This document shows, one piece after another, positions 58,442 through 64,000 of a stretch of DNA of 64,000 bases. The notes under the pieces were generated by a model that saw only the letters and a program-made list of their open reading frames with translations, ran no database searches and had not been told where the DNA came from. The position numbers and the translations under genes are program-made. Each line of letters starts with the position of its first letter. Position 1 is the first letter of the stretch. Source of the stretch: Earliella scabrosa (taxonomy: Eukaryota > Basidiomycota > Agaricomycetes > Polyporales > Polyporaceae); NCBI GenBank assembly GCA_022605405.1, contig JABYQQ010000018.1, positions 682,001-746,000 on the forward strand, given 5' to 3'.

Positions 58442-60383
58442 CTAGACCTTGACAGCACCAACCTCGTACAGGTACGTGCCCAGCAGCTTGCTCTAGAGCA
58501 GCAACAGGTATAAGCAATGGTAGAGGGCAAACTAAATGGTAAACACTAACCCCCTCGATGAAATTCGATCGGTCAAGCTTCTCGTTCGTCGAGCTATCGC
58601 CCTCCTAGTGAGCTTTCACGCGGCATTAGTGCAGGACCCAACTTACTGTGCACCATCGTCGCCACGACCCATAGGTAGCAAGAGAACGTTCACGCCCAAG
58701 CTCTCCGCGAACGTGAGCGTGACTGGGATGGACCCGCCCTCACGAGTAAGATCAGGCGACCGCTTGTAGACGGCCTGCATGTTGCAATCGACAGTGAGAT
58801 GCCAGAACGTGCTATTCATGACAGAGCATGCGAACGTACCTCGACCGCACGTGCCGCAGCCTCGTAGTTCCAGTGCTTATAGTCCGCGACCCACGGACGG
58901 CCATCGTGCAGGTTCTCAATCTTGAGCTTGTTCTTGGTGTTCAGCTTAGCGAACTCCTGCTGTACGTACGACACCACCAAAGGCTCGATCTTGTCGGGCG
59001 TCTGGGGAGGCACGATACTGCACGATACGACAGGGTCCTATACATTCAGTCACACAACGCGGGAAAGTGAAGATGTAGGCATACCGGATGGAGAACTTGC
59101 CAGAGACGCTGGCAGGAATGACGGTCTTTGCGCCAGGGCCGTAGAACGCGCCTTCGATACCGTGGAGGGAGAGAGAGGGCATGCGCATGCGGCCCATGAC
59201 AACCGTGACCTTGTCGTCCGAGAGAGTGATTGGTGCGCCGACAGCATCCTGGACATCCTTGACAGAGTAATCGAGCTTCTCGTAGATCGCCCTGCGTGGG
59301 TACGCAGGCTGAGTTTCCAAGCTGGGTATATTCGGGAAAAATAACTCACCGCTCCTCCGCATCGGCAACAGAGACCATCTCCTCGACACCAGGGACAAGG
59401 ATCGAGCCGTCCGGCGCGACGAGCTTGCTCATAATCTGAATGAGGTCCGTCATGGGCTCGTGCACCATGCGTCCGAACACGCCGGAGTGGAGGTCACGCG
59501 AGGGTCCAGATACAGTGAGCTTGAAGTACACGAGTCCGCGGAGACCGTAGGTGATGCAGGGCGTGCGCGAGTTGAGCCAGTAGTTGTCCGACTATGCATA
59601 TCCAATCCGCGTGTGACCCTCTGATCAACTCGACAGGAGGACGCAAACTCACGATGCAAACGCAGTCGACGCCATCGAACCAGCCCTCCTTGCCCTTCGC
59701 GACCTCGGACTTGATGAGATCGTCCAGACCCTCGCTCCCGTTCTCCTCCATACCCTCAAAGCAGAAGCGCAAGTTGACGGGGAGCGGGATGCCGAGAGCC
59801 TTGTGCGCCTCAAGGACGTTCAGCCAGCCCAGGATCGGGCCCTTGTCGTCCGTCGATCCACGCCCAATCAGCCTGCCCGTCTTCTCGTCGATGACAAGGG
59901 TGAACGGCTCCGTGTCCCACCCATCGCTCTTCTCTGCCTGCGCCCCGCACAATCGCCCATCACCGTCTGCGGGCATCCAACCTTGAGGTAGAGTTACGCA
60001 CCGGCTGGACGTCGTAGTGCCCATAGATCAAGACGGTCTTCTTCTTGGGATCGTCTCCGATCCGTCCGAGAATCGCGGGCGGCAGGGGCAGCTCCTGGCC
60101 GTCCATGACATGCTTCCCGAGGTCGACGAGCTTGGTGGTCACGCCGAGGTCCTTGAGCTGGCCGTCGAGCCATGCGGACATCCGGAAGACATCTGGACGG
60201 TGCGCGCCGTTCCCGCTCACACTAGCTGGCGATATGAGTCCGGGTGTGCGCGATTGTGGAGAGTGAGTGACCGCTGCGGCGCGCGTGTGCATACCTGGGG
60301 ATCGCGACGGCCTCGCCGAGCCTGCCGATGAATTTGTTGGCGTTGTCGTCGATGAACTTGAGGAGCTCTGCAGGAGTTGCCAT
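58442..60383 (-). CDS. DUG1: M20 metallodipeptidase, Cys-Gly dipeptidase DUG1-like (CNDP family)
   Basis: This cytosolic di-zinc peptidase splits Cys-Gly during glutathione turnover. It starts at 60383 ([20 protein letters not shown]). Family motifs in order are the zinc His in IYGHYDVQP, the bridging Asp in [14 protein letters not shown], the catalytic and zinc Glu pair in [34 protein letters not shown] followed by HSGVFG in the dimerisation domain, [45 protein letters not shown] with the C-terminal His supplied across an intron, and [15 protein letters not shown] at the C-terminus. The His-containing junction [19 protein letters not shown] is split by an intron. Length is normal for the family. 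All metal ligands appear intact. Confidence 0.93.
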
Positions 60384-60837
60384 CGTGCTGTCGTAGGGTG
60401 AGGAAAGAAGAGCGAGAGCGCTGTTCGACGACGCTTGCTCAGATCTGAGAGAGATCGGCCCGGGGACTTGGATTACATCTAATCTTATCTCTGGTGCTCG
60501 CGTGGTCGACTCAGGCGCTCGTTATGAAGTTCCTGCTGCAGTGCCAAGTCTTTCAATAGGTCCGTCCAACTTGAATCGTCTACCTAGGGGATACAAAGGA
60601 CTGTAGCTTCACCTGGCGACATTTCCCTGTGGGCAGGGTAACGACCTCACGATTATATCTGACCTCATTCTCGCGCATGTTGTCAGATTCCCCAGGTCGT
60701 TCGAATGCAATGTCCAGCTGCACCGTAGCCGGAGGCTGCGCTCGTTCTCGCCAAACATCTGGTCGACTCCCATACGTGAAGCAAGTTGCGATTCGGACTG
60801 AATTCCCATAGACGTGAGAGGTATACATTACAGTGTG
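60384..60837. other. Intergenic between P450-G and DUG1
   Basis: No complete gene is supported. A minus frame at 60580-60828 contains TYGSRP, a hexapeptide also seen in the uncharacterised gene at 55,750. The rest does not match, so a relict is only a possibility. Confidence 0.35.
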
Positions 60838-63003
60838 TTACTCTCCGCAGCTTGCGAGGATGAGCGACTCTGCAGCGGAGGATCGTGGCTTGATGACACA
60901 CTCGAAAGGTTCAGGATAGCTGTCACAGTATGTCAGACCCATCTATCTATCGATATCCAGACAACATAGCAACTCACGAGAGTATTCCGGACGTCATCTT
61001 CCCCTGGAGAGCCTGAGGACGTCCATGTTCGTCCAACGGAGCAGAGACCGAGAGCGTGTGCAAGACCGTAGCGACGATGATGAACAGCGAGGCCTCTGCG
61101 AAGTGTCGCCCGGGACAGATGCTGTGTTGAACGTTCCACAATGAGCAGTGAGTCGAATAGTGACGAATCCCCAAGGTCAATCTCACCGACGGCCATATCC
61201 GAATGCGATTGTTGCAGGATCGCGCGCCGTGTCCAGGCTGAATTGACCGTCCTTCAAAAAGCGCTCTGGTTTGAAAGCTTCAGGGTCCGGGTAGGCTTCT
61301 GGGTCGCGGGAGTACGCCCTGACACACCATGTGAGTCACAGCTAGGCCCAGAGCACAGCGTAAGCCTACTGACCAGAGGTTGGAGAACACGAGCGAGCCT
61401 TTGGGGATGAGATAGCCCCGATACTCGTCATCTTGCATCGACTGATGTGGGATGCTCAGGGGGACGACCGTACGCCAGCGCAGGAGCTCTTTGGTCAACG
61501 CGCAGACGTACGGCAGCGAGTCTCGGTCTTCGAAATCGGGCAGACGGCTGGGACCAACTACGGCGTCGAGTTCTGCCTGCGCTCTCTTATGGACCTCTGG
61601 ATGAGCAGCCATCGCGAGGAAGAACGTCTGGACGGTGGAGAGGGTCTGTAGGTGTTGCCGCGTGAGATTTGTGTCCATCACTCAGAGGCAAGGTGCGTAC
61701 CGTGTCCGCACCAGCTATATACATCCCGGTGATGACCTTGAGTCAGACGTAGACAGCTAGTAGCAACCGAGGCATACCTCCATACACGACTGCAGTGGTG
61801 TAGCGTGCGACTACCTCCTCCTCTCCTACTTCGGAGGGAGACAATTGGGCGAGGTGTTCCAGTAGGGTGGATGCCATAGACGCAGGAGCATTCCCTTCTT
61901 TCTGCAATACCGTTATCGCACTTACTCGGGGCGGAGGGTGAAGTCAAGGGACGTACCATCGCGTCAATCACTGTGTTCCACGGCCGTTCAGCCAACTCTT
62001 GCACTACAGGGTTCCATTCCGCGGCCTCACGCTTGAACTTTGCTCCCGGGAACCACGACGGCACATGGCGAAGGATGGGGAACGTCTCGACTAGATACTT
62101 GCCCGGAACGGTTGCCTCGGAGAAGATCGCGAGCGCTCGTTCGGCGAGGTTGAGGTAGCTTTCGTTCCCGTTGTCGACCTCGATCCCGTACGTGATACGC
62201 ATGATCGTCGAGCCAAAGAGGCTGAGCATCGTAAATATCGATATATGATGCAACAGGAGATGAAAGGGGACGTACTGTCGAATATGGTGGACAAAACTGG
62301 CCGGATCCTTGATTAGTCTGAGCACGAGTAGATGGGCCTCGCGCCTCTGAGATGGTCGATAGTCTACGATTGCATTGGTATTGAAGAACTGGTGGAATAT
62401 TCGTCTATGCCGCCTCCACCACGGTCCATAGTGGAGGAGCGTCAGTACCCATTCCAGGCCGCATCTACGCCGCCGAGCAGGGCGGCAAGGGGCAACAAAG
62501 AGAAGGAGGTGACGATATGAGCGTTCAGAGGGTCAATTGCAACAACGTACACCCGTGATGAGGTACGTACAGGTTTGCCATAATGGATGAGCTTCGATCC
62601 GAATAGTTCCCGGATCGTTTCTCCAGGAGGTCGACCGCCGCTTCGTGTGTCCCTAGAATGATCATGTGCTGGCCCAGCACATCAAGATGCACGATGTCTC
62701 CTTCAAATCGAAGATACTTGCATTAGAACGGCGCAATAGAGAGGAAAGAGGCAGAGACGTGCCATATTGCTTATTCAGCTTGCGGAAGCCAGCTTCCATA
62801 TCCTTCTGCGGAACGTCGAGCATATTTCCGATGATGGGTAGGGGAGTTGGGCCGGGCGGTAGGGGGAGGGATGAGCGGCGAGATCTAGATGTCCCTATTC
62901 TCCATAATACAAGCAGACCGATGACCGCGCAGAGTCCCCAACTAGTCTGTAGATTGAGCATTGTGATGTGCGACAACCAGGAGCCAGCAGAGGGGGAAGC
63001 CAT
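60838..63003 (-). CDS. Cytochrome P450 (P450-G), OrdA-like type
   Basis: This is a paralog of P450-F. The start is at 63003, with anchor TSWGLCAVIGLLVLWRI and hinge LPLPPGPTPLPIIGNMLD. Next is STIMRITYGIEV, an element shared with P450-C to -E. The 14-nt micro-exon (61701-61714) encodes AGADT, the classical I-helix core, and LSTVQTFFLAMAAHPEVHKR follows. The K-helix reads TKELLRWRTVVPLSIPH. The ERFL region leads to FGYGRR joined to ICPGRHFAEASLFIIVATVL. The last exon starts YPEPFECVIKPRSS and ends LASCGE. It appears intact. Short introns split it at positions like those in P450-F. Substrate unknown. Confidence 0.88.
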
Positions 63004-63674
63004 CGAGTGATTTCGTGAGAGATATCCCGGCTTTAAGGCGCGCCATGCGGTATACCATAACAGCTCTGCTGTGACACGTCGACCGTTCTTCGACTCTCAC
63101 GACGGCGTAGCCGAGGTCACCTATGGATGGCCAATGATGGAGCGCGAGGCGGTACTGCGATGGTGATATGCGGTCTAAGACATACGGTCATCCGCCGCGG
63201 GAGGGGATAAAACATGACTACTGCCCAAGACCCTCTCTAGTAGATAAATGTGAGCCAGACTGCCATTTAGTTCTGATCTGACGAAGTGCAAGCGGTCGAA
63301 GGAGGGAACTGCATACATACCTTGCACGGTATTTTCACACCACCGGAGGAGGAGGAGGAGGAGGAGGAGCACCAATTTCGGTGGGAAAACAGCGCGCGCG
63401 CGTAATGCCGTGCCCCGCGCGACTGCACGCTCACTGTCCACCACGAGTTCCCCTTAGCGGCTACTGCGCGAACACGAACTCCTGTTATCCTTTCTCTCTG
63501 TTTCCACACAGGGAGTGGAGAACCGGCGGCCTGGTACGTCACAGCGCGACCTTTCATCCCGAAAGACACGGCCTGCTCCGCAACCTAGACTGCCAGAGCT
63601 ACGCGAACGCGCAGGACCAGCGTGAGGACACTCGCACAGCTGCGACGACACTCTCAACATTGCCATGTATCTAC
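63004..63674. other. Upstream of P450-G and 3' flank of the non-LTR element
   Basis: No gene is seen. It contains the GGA microsatellite and short CG-alternating runs near 63390. Confidence 0.4.
63344..63369 (+). repeat. (GGA)n trinucleotide microsatellite
   Basis: About eight uninterrupted GGA/GAG units are present. They lie about 300 bp beyond the stop codon of the minus-strand reverse-transcriptase fragment, where they read as (TCC)n. Confidence 0.85.
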
Positions 63675-63998
63675 CTACACGGGCAGGGCCTCAAATGCCG
63701 CCTCATCTGCCAATACTAACATCGGGACAATATCGGCCAGCGCCGACACGTCATACACATATTCTGCCAGTCGAGGAGCGAGCTCTTCCCTACTCATGAG
63801 CATGTCCATGAACGCCGACGAACTGAGGCGATGGTGCAGCTCTCCCAGGCCACGCCCCATGACCAAGCCTGCATCCTCGATGAAGCGCAAGCGTAGCCCC
63901 TCCAACCGGCAATCCCCGCACTCAAGCAGGACGTGGATCTCGCTCTCGACCGCCCATCGTCTCTTGCAGAACCGGCATATGCGGCGATCCCTTGGCAC
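63675..63998 (-). CDS. C-terminal part of a non-LTR (LINE-like) reverse transcriptase
   Basis: The open minus frame extends to the window edge. The visible 107 residues contain a zinc-finger-like motif, CRFCKRRWAVESEIHVLLEC (C-x2-C...H-x4-C), which resembles the C-terminal cysteine/histidine motif of non-LTR retrotransposon reverse transcriptases in basidiomycetes. About 75 helical residues and a stop (ending AFEALPV) follow. The polymerase domain would lie beyond the window. A different CCHC-type protein cannot be excluded. Whether the copy is full length is unknown. Confidence 0.55.
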   Translation of the reverse strand: MPRDRRICRFCKRRWAVESEIHVLLECGDCRLEGLRLRFIEDAGLVMGRGLGELHHRLSSSAFMDMLMSREELAPRLAEYVYDVSALADIVPMLVLADEAAFEALPV

Positions 63999-64000
63999 GG

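Noticed and set aside
60580..60828. Relict copy of the uncharacterised 55,750 gene
   Set aside because: Only the hexapeptide TYGSRP is shared. The surrounding residues do not align.
1..64000. CRISPR arrays, tRNA or rRNA genes
   Set aside because: No regularly spaced direct repeats were seen, and no tRNA T-arm or rRNA-like sequence was noticed by eye. A covariance-model scan was not possible here.

Overview
This window is nuclear DNA of a filamentous basidiomycete, probably an agaricomycete such as a polypore. The evidence is the density of 45-70 nt GT-AG introns, the expanded P450 complement, the DUF6533-type membrane proteins, and basidiomycete-like mobile elements. No homology search was run. 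Gene models were built by hand from reading frames, splice signals and phase continuity.

Positions 1-11,200 are a mobile-element block. On the minus strand lies the 5' end of a Ty3/gypsy LTR retrotransposon: an LTR, gag, and the start of pol entered by a -1 frameshift. Immediately beyond it, on the plus strand, is a very large multi-exon gene (2271-10233, about 2,291 residues in the hand model). It joins a MULE-type DDE transposase and a SWIM zinc finger to two successive Ulp1-like cysteine-protease domains. A small four-exon gene with an acidic tail follows and may belong to the same element.

Positions 11,200-25,100 carry P450-A (minus) between two diverged direct repeats, a secreted M28 aminopeptidase (minus), a DUF6533-type membrane protein (minus), and about 3.5 kb that I could not resolve.

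Positions 25,100-38,950 are a housekeeping stretch: UDP-glucose 6-dehydrogenase, the serine palmitoyltransferase LCB2 subunit, a ubiquitin-protease-like protein lacking its catalytic cysteine, tRNA-dihydrouridine synthase DUS3 (minus), and a second DUF6533-type protein.

Positions 39,700-63,000 are a P450 cluster. P450-B is a paralog of distant P450-A. P450-C, -D and -E form a plus-strand array, and P450-F and -G are minus-strand paralogs. Between F and G sit an uncharacterised gene and a DUG1-like dipeptidase. C through G all carry the same 14-nt micro-exon encoding the I-helix oxygen-activation motif, so they descend from one gene. The two 1.9-kb spacers in the C-D-E array each hold an inverted-repeat element. 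The right edge holds the C-terminus of a probable non-LTR retrotransposon reverse transcriptase. No biosynthetic core enzyme (terpene synthase, PKS or NRPS) is visible, so the P450s look like a tandem family expansion rather than a defined metabolite cluster.
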